A stretch of DNA of 64,000 bases. Origin: Bolinopsis microptera. Taxonomy: Eukaryota; Ctenophora; Tentaculata; Lobata; Bolinopsidae. Below, piece by piece: positions 30,830-43,424 of this stretch. The position numbers and the translations under genes are program-made. The stretch spans positions 14,231,365 through 14,295,364 of the forward strand of contig NC_087082.1 in NCBI RefSeq assembly GCF_026151205.1. The letters are read 5' to 3'. Below the pieces are notes generated by a model that did no database searches, was not told where the DNA came from, and saw only the letters and a program-made list of their open reading frames with translations. The first letter of the stretch is position 1, and every line of letters starts with the position of its first letter.

Positions 30830-32376
30830 TGCTTTGGCTTTAAGATTAACTTTGAGATAAACTGCTAGATTATTATATTTTTGTACCAATGCACCTAACT
30901 TAACGTCTCTCGCTGACACCATCACCCGGCAACCAATTTTAAAGTATTATTTATTAACGATCTGACTACAGACTGGCGGTCAACGTTCCCCGTATAGTAG
31001 CTCAACGGAGGAGGTAATCAGGGCACGTGTTAATGAAAAATGTACGTGTCCTTCCACAATCCCTTCTGTTGGGTCACACGTTATTGGGAACTGAGATCGC
31101 TATCTTGTAACTAGAAGCAGTATATACAAAGTAACTTAGGTGATAGGTGATAGGCAATATGAAATTACACATCTTACTTCAACTTTATCCCGTCACCCAT
31201 GGACTTATCAATAAACGGCTGGTGGTGGTGTCATCGTTTGTCGTACTCAAAACGTTTCGCGGTTGCGAATGCCGGCCCATCGAGGAAAATCTTTTTACTT
31301 TGTATTTTAACCATAATAAAGTATGATTAGTCGGATATGGTACTGAGTTCAAATAGTCCCCGAAACGAAAAAGTAAACATTTGATTTTTGTTTCGGCGAC
31401 TGAATCGTTGATGGGCCTGCAAATATTTGTTGTCGAGTAGTGTTGAATGCACATAGTAAAACAAAATTTAGTAAAACAAAATTTGTATTTACCACAAAAC
31501 AATCAATACATATTTAATATTATTATACATTTACAAATAAATCTAAATTTAAATTCAGCTATATACACAATACACAGCCCGCCGCGCAGACAGCCACACA
31601 TTGCTGAGAGATTCTCTGGTGCAGATGTAAGCGCCGCGCGCGCGAGGTTTGTTATCTTACAATTACATGTCACGATATATTATTAATTATCAGAGAATTT
31701 TAGAAGCAAAATAATAATTGCATATTGGGAAAATTTCGGTCGTTAACGCAGTATAGGGCGTGGACACTGCAATGCTAATACGGAAAATTTTGAGGCACGA
31801 GTTTCATTCAGCTACCCAATTTATATGTGACATGTACTTGTATTAAATTCAGATAAATGTTAGTAACAATCGACGCCAACATTGTGCAACTGTAAACTGC
31901 AAAATGTTAACGTCGATTATCATTAAATCACATCTCGCAAGTTACTAATTCTTTGCACTATATATGTTACGTCACTATAGCATATGTCATTCATATTGTA
32001 CGTTATTGGTTATATAAGATAAAAATAAACATTTTATAATTGTTTCAATGTTCAACACTGCATATTAACATGATTATTGATTTAATTTAGGAATTGTATA
32101 TAAATATCTTTGACCAAGTTTAATTGTTAATGAGAATGCACCCCAGCACTGGGCGCGCGCGGCGGCTTTGAAATTAGCGGCTTCAAGCTTGAAGCTAGGC
32201 AGCTGCAGAAAAATGCCGCGCGCGTTCAGCGAATGGCTTTTCGTTTTTGATTTTACAAATGACAAAGCAACTTTTAATGATTATTAATGGAATTATCGGA
32301 TATTTATAATTCAATATGTATTGATTCTTCTGTGGAAAATAAAAATTGTATTTTACTTAAAAAACTTGTATTTTAC
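30830..32376 (-). mobile_element. R1 repeat, copy b (inverted relative to copy a)
   Basis: Near-identical reverse complement of 16770-17690, so the two form a 13-kb-spaced inverted pair. It ends at 32376 with the doubled AAGTAAAATACAA unit. The copy is interrupted at 31449-32061 by a roughly 610-bp R1-type segment in plus orientation. Confidence 0.7.
31449..32061 (+). mobile_element. 610-bp R1-type segment inserted in copy b
   Basis: Almost identical to 34812-35421 (R1 copy c 5' half), starting with a doubled TAGTAAAACAAAATTT unit and ending TTCAACACTGC. Both edges show AGTGTTGAA/TTCAACACT, which could be terminal inverted repeats. Contains a CGCGCGCGCG core. No coding potential. Confidence 0.6.
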
Positions 32377-34807
32377 TTAATTGACGATGTCAATTTTCAG
32401 CGCAGCACAATAGCGCATTTTGCCGATCTATGATCTAGTAACGTATCGCGCTACAAGCTTTGGGCTATACATAAATTCATAAAGACGATCAGAACTGAAA
32501 CAAAAACCGAAAGAAATCTATGAAAATAAAATTATAAAATTTAAACGGTTAAGCGCGCGCGGCGTTACATTTTCACGAAATTGAAAAACAACGTTGAATA
32601 TAATTATTAAAATTTATACGAGTAAAAAATTTTGAGATGTGCATTGAAACAAATATATGGAGACCATAAGTTGTAAGTTTAAAACAATAAAAGGTTCATG
32701 AGACGTTGATGCAATGAAGATAAATAGTTCTAGTTTTTATTATTTTACATTTTGGAATGGAGTTGGGTTAGAAATATATAAGAAATACAATGGTTTAACT
32801 TGTAGAAGCTTTCAATAAACTTGTGTTAATCGTCGTCAGCTGAATGTGATGGGGTGGACAATGCTTATATGTGATGGAGTGGTGGCAATGATGGAGCACG
32901 ATGGGACCACGTTGAATAGAGCCGCGCTATTTTCTATCCCGTTAGGCGCTGCTAGTCGCGCTTGCGTCCGCGCGTTACGCGTACGTCATGTAAAATATTG
33001 AAATCACAAATGCGACCTTATTGTTGCGCGCGCGACCATGCGCTACCCATTTCCATGTTTTGAATTAAAAAATCGACGTACGACCACAGTATATAAATTT
33101 TGAAACAATTAATTATTTGGTAATTGATGCATCTAGAGTCATTTTAATATAGCTTGTATACATTTTTATTGTTATGCATAGATAGATAGCCTGATGAATC
33201 GAGCGCTAATTCTAATGCAGAAGAAATGACTACTTATGAGCAAACAAACCGCCTAGTTTGATGTTAACTTTCGTATTCTTTACTATTTAAGCAAATTGTA
33301 TTGTTGGCTGATATTTTTCCAGCTTTAAATTTGATATCGTCCACAAGTTTCGGGAAATGATGTTTGTAGACTTGAGACTGTATGCTCACGACCTTTTGTA
33401 AATACATATATGAAGAATAGAACATCATATCACCTATTATTATTATTATATTCTTTGATATAAAGTGAAAAAGATATTCAAATCATTGGTAACATATTGA
33501 TTGTTGTAGATCACAGGTCTATGAATTCTCACATACCAACTCCATGACGAAGTACACAATTTTTCTTACTTGAGGCCGTACAGTGAGTTCTAATGGCTTG
33601 TCCCAAATGCATCAATGTGCTTGACTTCTATAACTTAACATTATGAGCCTTTAATCTTATGTCCCAACTCCCATCGTATAGATGATTGATATTTCTTACA
33701 AGCACACAAGCAGAATTTCTTCTATAGGCTTCTTTTGAAAATTTCTTTGTTGTCTTTTTAAACCAAGAATATATTGCTCTATGAGATAATGCCATTTTCG
33801 AAAGATTTGAAGATGAATGTTTATTAGTGGGCTACAAAATCCTGCCACTCATCATTGCCTATTGTAAAGTAAAATTATTTCTTGGAGCACTTAAATCAAC
33901 CACTTGCCACAATACAAATTCTCGCATTCCAATAAATGTTATTATATGTTTATTGTTTCTTTTTACCCATATTTTGACCAATTGTAAAAATATATATGCT
34001 CAAATGGATATTCTTTTAATTAAGTACCGGGGAAAGAAGGTGGACACCAAACATGAGATCCATCTATCAGAAGTCTCCTACAATCTCATCCCTGCCCCTT
34101 TAATGGAGTCTAAATAATGGAGCAGATCATGCGTTTTGAAACTTTTATATATTAGATTGTTAAAGATTTAAAATATTGTGCTCTGCCAATTGCAACACTA
34201 AAAATTTGATTGTGCTCTGCCAATCGCATCACTTGATTTAATTGAATGTATATTAAATAAATTTTGACACATTTTTCCTTTTATTTACTATCGAAACTTC
34301 TATTAGGGAAAACGAAATCTTTGACATACTTATTCTAATCAATTCAATTTAGGTGCCTACAGTTCATGTATGATGAATCTACTGGTTAGTGGTGACGACG
34401 CAGTCTTAACATTGGAGTGAGCCAGTCTAATCCAAGCAAGTGAGGGAAATAATTTTGTTTTAAACCTGGCGTGCACCAAGTTGGAAATGCAGTATCCAAG
34501 ACAACCCACCATTATTAAAGGCTAGTTAGACATTTAAATTGAGTACACAACAGTTTGGTTAGGAGTAAGGTTAAGGTTCCTAAAGTCATAATAACTATCT
34601 GTAACCCCTACCCTTGCATTATTTTAAATTTGTTTCACTAAAAAGTTTGTTTCACTATTTCTCACTCTTATCCTAAAAGTAGTTTATTATGATCATAGTT
34701 CTATAATACATGGGAAGTATCTGTGAAGCCCCACAACCAAGTCTACTCTTGGTTTTAGGGCTGCACAGATACTGCCCCACTCAATTCCCAATCCAAAACT
34801 GGACACC
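32377..34807. other. Unassigned, no gene supported
   Basis: Only short frames (for example 33827-34117 plus). A GC-rich block at about 32920-33000 recurs in diverged form at 36865-36945 (shared CGCGCTATTT, TCTGCTAG/GCTGCTAG and GTACGTCAT). A hairpin lies at 34717-34772. Otherwise AT-rich sequence with no pattern I could assign. Confidence 0.45.
34717..34772. repeat. Imperfect hairpin
   Basis: GTATCTGTG pairs with CACAGATAC, followed inward by AGCCC/GGGCT and AACCAAG/CTTGGTT, with small bulges and a 6-nt loop. Immediately upstream of R1 copy c. Function unknown. Confidence 0.6.
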
Positions 34808-36240
34808 TTTTAGTAAAACAAAATTTTTAGTAAAACAAAATTTTTATTTACCACAAAACAATCAATACATATTTAATATTATTATACATTTACAAATGAA
34901 TCTAAATTTAAATTCAGCTATAGACACAATACACAGCCCGCCGCGCAGACAGCCACACATTGCTGAGAGATTCTCAGGTGCAGATGTAAGCGCCGCGCGC
35001 GCGAGGTTTGTTATCTTACAATTACATGTCACGATATATTATTAATTATCAGAGAATTTTAGAAGCAAATTAATAATTGCATATTGGGAAAATTTCGGTC
35101 GTTAACGCAGTATAGGGCGTGGACACTGCAATGCTAATAACAGAAAATTTTGAGGCACGAGTTTCATTCAGCTACCCAATTTATATGTGACATGTACTTG
35201 TATTAAATTCAGATAAATGTTAGTAACAATCGACGCCAACATTGTGCAACTGTAAACTGCAAAATGTTAACGTCGATTATCACTAAATCACATCTCGCAA
35301 GTTACTAATTCTTTGCACTATATATGTTACGTCACTATAGCATATGTCATTCATATTGTACGTTATTGGTTATATAAGATAAAAATAAACATTTTATAAT
35401 TGTTTCAATGTTCAACACTGCTAAAAAACAAATACCTACTTGCCCATCGATTAAGCAGTCGCCAAAACAAGGCTCAAAGTTAATTTACCTTCACACCTCG
35501 TTTTGGAGACTGGAGGATGTCAATAAATAAATAATGGATAACATTAATACTGAATATGATGGATAATCAGTAATATCAATAAAATCCACAATCACTAATC
35601 ATGTTTTCGATGGGCAAGCACTCGCAACTGGATGCTGAAACAAACGGCGCAAGTCTTGATCTTGCACCGTTCATGCAGCATACGTCGCGAGATATCATGA
35701 GCTCCGCTAACTCTGCGATTCTAACGGATGAATTAGGCTACCCCGACAGAAACACAGGTAACAGGGGGTTGTGGAAGGACACGAACACTGTTCGTTAACT
35801 CGTACCCCGGGTACCCCCTATATAGATCTATGTCCCGCCGGAGACAGCCCACCATCAGTCATATCGAAAGCAGCTTTTAATTCTGCATTATAAATATCGC
35901 GTCGTCATAATAAATAATATACATTACCACTACACACTTGTCACTACACACTTTTATGCACAGTACAACTAAAATATTAACAAGAGACAGAAGAGTTTTA
36001 CATCGGCTCAGCACCGCAAGGACGTTGGCTATACACGTGGTTTATAAATTAGTTTGATTTGGGTACGGTTCGACCGGGAAAGTGGTCGGGGTTAGTTCTC
36101 ATAATGAGTAATCACTGTCGTCAGATATATTAGAGCGGGAACTCCCCCAGGTTCCGGACGAAACGCGCACAGTATTTAGAGTATCAGCGCGCAATGCTGT
36201 GCGCGCTCCCATATTGTTTTATCATTCGGCGATCGCGTTC
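34808..36240 (+). mobile_element. R1 repeat, copy c (diverged in 3' half)
   Basis: The first 610 bp match 31449-32061. After 35425 it aligns with copy a only in structured blocks: 35439-35618 (double hairpin), about 35758-35822 (second hairpin) and 36068-36090 (CGACC/GGTCG hairpin). It ends in a GCGCGC-flanked stem near 36190-36210, like copy a near 17950. Substitutions in stem arms are paired. Confidence 0.65.
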
Positions 36241-39200
36241 AACGTGACTGGTTAGGAAGTGCTATGTTGTTTACCTAATTTCAAGCATGGTATCCATAGA
36301 TAAGATTATCAGTCAGTAAGTGGGAATAACAGGCAAGTATCACTTCTCACTCAGAATTCAGTGAAATTTTTTTGAAATTTTTAGGTTACATAACTCAATG
36401 CACTCAATGATGGTAGCCATAAAGCACATCACTCCATTTGTATCCTTTAACACACTATGATTTATTAAAACATTGTTGCAGGCATTATTACTCAAATTTC
36501 TATTAAAATGAAACTGTAACCTTGCAGTGCAGAGTATGAATCAACCCCGAAATGTTGCTATTTAACAATTAACATAGCAATTAGAAAGATAGATTATTGT
36601 GTTTATCCTTAGAATTCTATTAGTTGTATAATGTAAAACCGGTATAGTGTTGGAATTGTTCTCTGAATTTTGTAAAATTGATCCAGAAGATCAGAAAGGG
36701 ATGCACTTATGCATCAAAATGTTATGTATCCCAAATTTCTTGTTCCCAAGGTATTACATTTTTCACTCAGTGAGTGTTTCTGATTATAGTATGAGTGTTG
36801 GGTGTTTGTCATGTAATGTAGGGCTGATCAGTGGTCAGTTATTTTGATTGATAATTAACTGGGACTGTTGAAAAGCACTGCGCTATTTCTATTCCGTTTG
36901 GCTCTGCTAGTTGCGCTTGACCACGCGCTACATGTACGTCATATCATTGATCATGTTTTTATTTGTTTAGATACAAGCTTGTCACGTTTGGCCATCATAA
37001 TTAAAGTGAAGTAAATAATTCAGTATCTTAATTAGGTGGCTGCATTTTGTTTTGAGTTTAGTAGGTCCTAGTATTTATCCCTATGCAGTCACTCAGATAA
37101 GTTTTATACCAGGACACTTCAACAAAAACACATATTCTGCCCACAATAAGGGGCCATAATTGTTTCAATTATGCAAATGTATAGGATTATTATTATCATT
37201 ACCTTGATGCAGTTATCTGTGCACATATGAATAGTCCAAATATACATTTTTTTAAAAATTGTGCATAAAAAGCGGCCACTTTGTTGATTTTATTTGGATT
37301 CGATCTAAGTACCACTGATCTGATATTATTTTCATTGTCGGGCTGAAATAAAACTTGTGAAAATTCCAAGAATGCACTGAGCACATTTATGCGCATTGCT
37401 AAGCATCTGGCTAATTTAATACTGCAACTGGCTAATGTATAATTGAGATAATTAACATGACCTTTATTCAGATGACGGTAAGATGATTTCGATGATGTCA
37501 AAACCGTTGGAGAGATGGATGCCTCATCTACCCCTGGTTGGCTCACAATACATATGATTATTCTGTTTGATATTTTTTCCTCCTCTTCAATCATTGTTGG
37601 TCTTCAGCTGTATGAGGTAATTTATTTCAAACAACTAAGCCTTATGCAAATGATGTTAAATATTATTAAGATCTGTCTTTCTTGTATGATCACATAATTC
37701 CGTGTTCTTGATAGAAGGCCACATGCACTGTTTTCAAACTTTAAAACAACGACCAAGCACTGTGTTGTTTTTGTTCTTATCATGATCAGTTTATAGTTAT
37801 CTTCTGATCTATTTAATTTGAGGCAAGCCACGCTTATAATACTTATTGTATCTTTACTAATAAGCTTGATCATATTCTCAGTAAATGAAGGTTTTTTAAT
37901 GAGCATGTGCTTCGTTACTTTTAGGATAAACTTACTTGTCGCTAGCTGCTGTAATGGCTACATTGTTATTTGTTGTGCTAATGATACCAAAATCGTAGAA
38001 TAGAGAGAGAGAGACTGAGAGAGAGAGAGAGATTGTGCTGACTGAAATAGTGGTGACTGGAGAACTCAGAAATACAAATCTGTGCAACATCTTAAAATTC
38101 CTAGTTTGATAGCCCTTATACAACTCCCTCTGACACACACCGTTTAGTAAGTACTGTAATACTATTTTAAATACCTGCTGCTCATTTCCCAGAAAAACAG
38201 TTTGTACTGTATGCTACTAAATAGTGAGTCTTAGGTCTAATTTGCCCAAAAACAGTTAGTAAATTAAGATATAATTTATTAAACAGAGTGCGCGATTGAT
38301 CTTTTGTATAATTTTAAAAAGTGGCCTTTGGCTTTGTTGACTTTTCCGTTTGAGAAGGTGCAGTGTTTAATTTATTTTAAAATGTATTTCAACTACTGGT
38401 TCTTAAATGATGTGTGATATGTATAGTACACATTACATACATGCCATGTGTGTAATTGTAATCTGTAAACATGTGGGCGTGTGTTAGTGTATGTTTTTAA
38501 TTAAGCATAGATATCTCAACTGTTAGTTTCATTGTTTACATTCAATATCGGATCCTTTTAAAACTAAAAAGTCGTATTTAATGAGCTGTTTAAAGCAATT
38601 TCTGGGTGGGTATCTTATTTTATAAACCAAGACATAGTACAGTGATTTCTCAACAGTTAGTACCACAAAAGCCGGTAAAAGGGGGTGGGTGTCTTAATTA
38701 TTATCCTAAAAACAGTTAATACATGATCCCTTACCCCCGGCCCCCCCCCCCCCGATTTTACTGCTGCTAGGTAAAAATACTTTCATAGGTTCAATAGGTA
38801 GGTACTGCAATTGTATGGCATGAATATCTATAAAATTGTTTACACGTTTAGCGACAGTGAAAAGAAATCATAACAGCCACTTATTCTTGGAGATGGCAAA
38901 AAGATTTAATAAGCTAAAAGAAGCTTGTATTAATCCTCTGGATGTGGTATCTCCTCTATTTCAGAAGTCTTGGCCCAGATTTCTCTGGTCTACTAGACGT
39001 AGAGCACAGGTGTAAGTCTACTTCAAATGTTTGTTGAGAGTGTCGGTTGAGTGTTAGCAAATAACTCTTTCCAACGTAGATTGATGGCCATTGCAGAAAT
39101 ATTCTCCTGTACCGTAGCGAGTAGATCATCTTTTGCTTTCTTGGACCAAGACTGAGTGCTGTGTTGTGAGTGTGAGTAGAAATGGTGACCTTTCCTCTTC

Positions 39201-39894
39201 GGGGGCGGGGGAGGAGTGGTAGTGAAATACTGTTATGTAGGATAGACTGTTATGTAGGATAGACGGAATCGTTTCAGTAACTTTCTTGATCATCTTTAGA
39301 AACTCTTTCAACAACATTGATAAAGTCCAGTTTGCCTGCTGAAATTTCAGAATCTTGCTCTACTTTACGGAAGGCGCGAATGTAAAATCTATGAATTGTA
39401 AAAAAAGCAATAATTGTCAGTTAAGAGTTAAAATTTGAATATGCATGATATGGTCGGTCGAATATAATATAATGAATTGATCCAAAGCCAGCAGGCTTTT
39501 CGCACTGGCCAGTAATGCTTTTTGAAGGGAAACGCTACAATGCTCATCAAGGAGCAAATCCTGGTTCGCGTAACCAATATCAAACGCATCATGGAATCCA
39601 TTTTCTGAGATAGGATTCACATCACTCTTTTTACTGTTTGTTTAACAGAATGATATTAAGTAGTGGTCGTTTTGAATTATTTTCAGACTTTCAATACCGA
39701 TGGGGTTTGAGAATAATTAGGTCTTGGGAACATAGTTCTACTCCGGAGTTATGGCAAATTACGTGTTAGTAATAATGTCAATGATTATATCGGTGTTCGT
39801 GTTTTAATCTAACTACTGACTTTATTTGTTTATTTCAATAAGATATTGTATTTACCTTATATTTATAAATAATATAGATAGAGCAAAAGCATTC
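36241..39894. other. Unassigned, no gene supported
   Basis: AT-rich with short frames only. 36647-36757 could be an exon (LELFSEFCKIDPEDQKGMHL, then AAG before GTATTA), but no partner exon was found. A poly-C run sits at 38740-38753 and a GA-rich tract at 38000-38033. No repeat family recognised apart from the diverged GC block at 36865-36945. Confidence 0.4.
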
Positions 39895-39985
39895 GACCGG
39901 ATGTGGGTTCGAGTCCAGGCCAGGGGTTGAAATCTTCGATTCGAAGATTTCAACCCCTGGCCTGGACTCGAACCCACATCCGGTC
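39895..39985. repeat. 91-bp perfect palindrome with tRNA T-arm sequence
   Basis: Arms 39895-39939 and 39941-39985 are exact inverse complements over 45 bp around a single central T. Each arm holds GTGGGTTCGAGTCCAG, which matches a tRNA T-arm (B box GGTTCGAGTCC). Arms this exact indicate a recent foldback duplication, or a fold-back assembly artefact. Confidence 0.92.
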
Positions 39986-40689
39986 TAACTTTTACTAGTA
40001 TCTGTTCTTTGGAGTAGTCCTCTGCTCTCATGATCAAGCCATTGTGGTAACTGATCATTTTGATACTATGTGTTATTATATTGTGCTACAATGCACTAAT
40101 CGATCAAATTAATAATAGTTTCAATTCTTATATTGGTAGAATTGGCGTTAAAAATTGCACGCGAATGTATTAAAATTACACAGAAACATCGTCTTTGATC
40201 ATCTCTATCTCAAAACGATCACAAAGTAGCATCCTGAAAATTTGCACACATACAGTTGAGATGATGTCTAATATTTTCTAAGTTTTCTGGGAGCCTACTA
40301 TGTAAGCTTCACTTGCAGTGGTCTGTCGAAAATTGGTTACTTTGCGCACATTTAATAGTCGACTTTATGAAAAAAGTTAACTAATCAAATTTATACTGGG
40401 ATGCAGAACAAAGGATTCTCTTTAAAACTGAAACATGAACTAGTGATATGCTAAGTAAAGATAGGGCTGGTGGTCAATAGGAATCATGATGAAATATTTG
40501 CCTGGCAACACTCAGCGCGCGAAAAAATCTGTAGTGCAATGCGCTTCCAGTGGTCCCATCGTGTGGAGGGTGGGGGTGGTCTGGGTGGGAAAGTGAAAAT
40601 TTCAGTACAATGTCAATAAAAATTGAAAATTGAGGCTTCTGTTGAGGTTGAGAAGGAAATGCCAGATGGTCTGGATTTTAAGGATTTTA
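39986..40689. other. Unassigned
   Basis: No coding frame longer than about 60 codons. A short GC-rich patch (CTCAGCGCGCGAAAA near 40511) is similar in flavour to R1 cores, but the alignment is too short to call. Confidence 0.4.
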
Positions 40690-41345
40690 GGAAGGATGGG
40701 GTTCCAGTGGGAAGTACATTTGGGTGCGCGGTCTGTTCGTAGCGTATAATGCAGTCTTTATGCACCTTTCAAAGACTTTCATTACAAGAGATGTTAACGA
40801 GATAGGCCTGTAGTTCTCAACCAAAGGCTTATCGCCCTTTTTGTGCACTGGTACTACAAGTGCCAGCTTCCAATCAGGGGGTATGCATCCGCTTGAGAAA
40901 GACAGGTTAAATAAAACACTATATGAGTATGCAAGGCTTTGGGCACAGTTTTTGAGGACTATCCCATGAATCCCATCAGGGCCATGGCCTTGTTAGGATT
41001 TAACTTTTTAAGAATCAACAGAACATCTTCTCTACTAAACACAAGACTGGAAAAACAATCATCACGAAAATCTATGTCAATGCCATAATCGCTCTCTTGA
41101 GAAAACTGCTCATAAAAATATTCGTTAAAAAGGCTAGCTTGATCAAATGGATTGTTTCGAAAGCGATTATGATATTTAACAGTTTCAGGGATCCTGGTTG
41201 ACTTTGTTTTAGATTTAACGTAGGTCCAGAATTTCTTGGAGATAAGAGCATCATCGGAGTCATCCTCAACACTGAGTCTCATTCTTTCGTCCATCATATT
41301 TTTAAATTTTGTTCGAAATGCACGATCTTTATAGCCCCAATGTTT
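40690..41345 (-). mobile_element. LINE G, fragment of an L2/CR1-like element
   Basis: The minus-strand frame 40959-41297 gives a pre-RT linker (KFWTYVKSKTKSTRIPE, FNEYFYEQFS). After a frameshift near 40980 it continues with GPDGIHGIVLKNCA, LVVPVHKKGDKP and ENYRPISLTSLVMKVFE, the N-terminal RT motifs. Catalytic motifs and the C terminus are missing, so it is a short internal piece. Confidence 0.8.
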
Positions 41346-41370
41346 CTTTATAGCCCCAATGTTACACAGT

Positions 41371-41800
41371 AAGTAAGTAGGTAAGTAAGTAAGTAAAGAT
41401 TATGACATAACATCATCACAAGTGTCTACAAAATATCATTGCACTAAATAAAAAAATAATTTAAATAAATATATTTTTCCATCAACATTAATAATTTATC
41501 AAATTCAATTTTATTAATAAATAAAATCTAATACATTAACTATAAACAATTCATTAATACTTCCCAGTGGAATAAAGATTTATAAAACGCTTCTTTGCCA
41601 CAAAAGGATGAAACCAAAGATATTCATTATGTGTCTCCTTATTGCTTAAATAACTGGGTCCTTCAATTTTCCCTAAAACTTTGTTCGAAACATTCCAAAA
41701 ATAAAAATCATTTACACTGTTTTTAGAAATCATTTCTTTCTTAAATCCTTCCAATCTAACTTTAAAGCTTAAAACTGTCGAGCAGTTCTTGACATCTGAA
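41371..41800 (-). mobile_element. LINE family B, 3' fragment
   Basis: GTAAG/GTAAA-repeat tail at 41371-41395, 3' UTR, then the C-terminal RT frame 41554-41754 (DFYFWNVSNKVL, YLWFHPFVAKKRFINL). 5'-truncated near 41800, where the next family B tail begins. Confidence 0.8.
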
Positions 41801-41856
41801 AGTAAAGTAAAGTAAAGTAAAGTAAAAATTATGACATAACATCATCACTAATGTCT
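41801..41856 (-). mobile_element. LINE family B, minimal tail fragment
   Basis: GTAAA repeats plus about 30 bp of the family B 3' terminus (TTATGACATAACATCATCAC). A severely 5'-truncated insertion abutting the previous copy and R1 copy d. Confidence 0.65.
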
Positions 41857-43150
41857 AGTGAAACAAATTTTTTAGTGAAACAAATTTAAAATTTTATCCT
41901 TTATTTTACAATCATAATATAATAATATTTATAAGCCTCCGTTTTGAAAGTTTTAAATTTTAATACATTCACAATTCTATTTAAAATTCAATTTTATGTA
42001 CAAGTCAATAACTGGCCGCCAAAGCCGCGCATTCTTGAAAACAGGATTAACTTGATTATAGTTATACGACTATGTAAATTTAAAACTATCCGTGGTTTTT
42101 TCTTTTAAATAAATAAATGATAATTTTACCTAAGTCCAAAGCCAGCTTTGAAAAATTTACTATTAAATCATAATATATCGTCAACTTTAAATATTTACAA
42201 TGCAACAATTCATTAATTTGTAAACACGCGTACTCCAGCCCCTAAACGCATAAATTGTTATGCGGCGCGGCTCAAGCCGCGCACGCACGTATTATTTTAT
42301 ACTGTTTGCTTTCTAATAAATATCATGCCAATGTGTACGTCTAAATTGTAAACGTTCATGTTTTGTGTAAAGTGAATCCAATTGGGACTAGTGACAAGGA
42401 TAAGGACCCAAGTGCCTGTACGGCTTTTTCGGGCCCCTGTGGACCACTACTCTTGAAATCACTCTACAACATTGAACATCTATATCTACTACGTCATTTG
42501 GCAATTGTTGTCATTAATCTAACTTTCTAATTAATTGCCGAGGGGGAAGAGTAAACGCTTCACATTAAAATTCAATATACAAAATTCAAAACCATCAATA
42601 CGGTATTAAATATTATGGACAAGTCTATAGATCTATTTCGTAGTCATATATTCACATGATTTGCTTTATATTATCTTAATACTGTAATGAAGTACAGTAG
42701 GATTTGTGTTTCGAGAAAGAAAGGTTGCGGTCAAATTATTAACAAAAGTAAACAAAAGTCCATCAGGGACTCCGTGGAGTCGAAAAAGGTACACGGCTGC
42801 TGTCTGGTGCTGCTAGGCATTTATTGATCAAGATGTTTTATTGTATTGATTTATAATGATTCTATTGTTCGTGACTAATCAAGTTCTAAGTGGAGGTATA
42901 ATAAAGTGCTGCTCAAGATACTTCGTCATCTCATGTCCAGTATAATGATTAAGATAGTATACAATGCAGTTTTAGTAGTTGACCCAAACAGTTAAGTCCG
43001 TCATAACTCACAATCGTTAAGTCGTCGGTCAATTGTCAAAGTCGTCGTGTGTTTATTCGTTGAGATAGCAGCAAGATAAGATGTTACGCGCGCGCGCGTT
43101 TAATCCCGTCGACGTGAGATGTGACAATGAAAACGCCATAGAATTATTAT
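41857..43150 (+). mobile_element. R1 repeat, copy d (most diverged)
   Basis: Starts with a doubled TAGTGAAACAAATTTTT unit, has GC-rich cores near 42260-42290 and 43085-43100, and a long-range stem: CCTGTACGGCTTTTTCGG (42414-42431) against GTCGAAAAAGGTACACGG (42780-42797). Primary sequence similarity to copies a-c is low. Membership rests on shared layout. Confidence 0.45.
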
Positions 43151-43424
43151 TTTCGCGCGTTACGTAGAGTTTACCAGTGTGTAATACTAGTTAACACTGG
43201 GTGTACACTGAGTGTAAGTGTAAGTTTCATATACAAGCCGTTGAATATTTCCAATTTTGAGTGTATCGTGAGCATGTTTTACAGTGCGATTGCTCGGTAC
43301 TAGTGTGTTTGTGTATATATATATATATCATTTGTGCAGTATGGTGTAAGTAATGTTTTTGGTTGGAGTGCAGTGGTTATATGTATGAGAAAAGATATAT
43401 GGTCATTTTAGTAACTCAAATAAA

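Noticed and set aside
36647-36847. Exon of an unknown gene (LELFSEFCKIDPEDQ..)
   Set aside because: Plausible peptide and donor-like site, but no partner exon or upstream context; kept only as a remark in the region note.
39895-39985. A tRNA gene
   Set aside because: Only the T-arm half is present; there is no D-arm, anticodon arm or acceptor stem partner, and the other half is an exact inverse copy.
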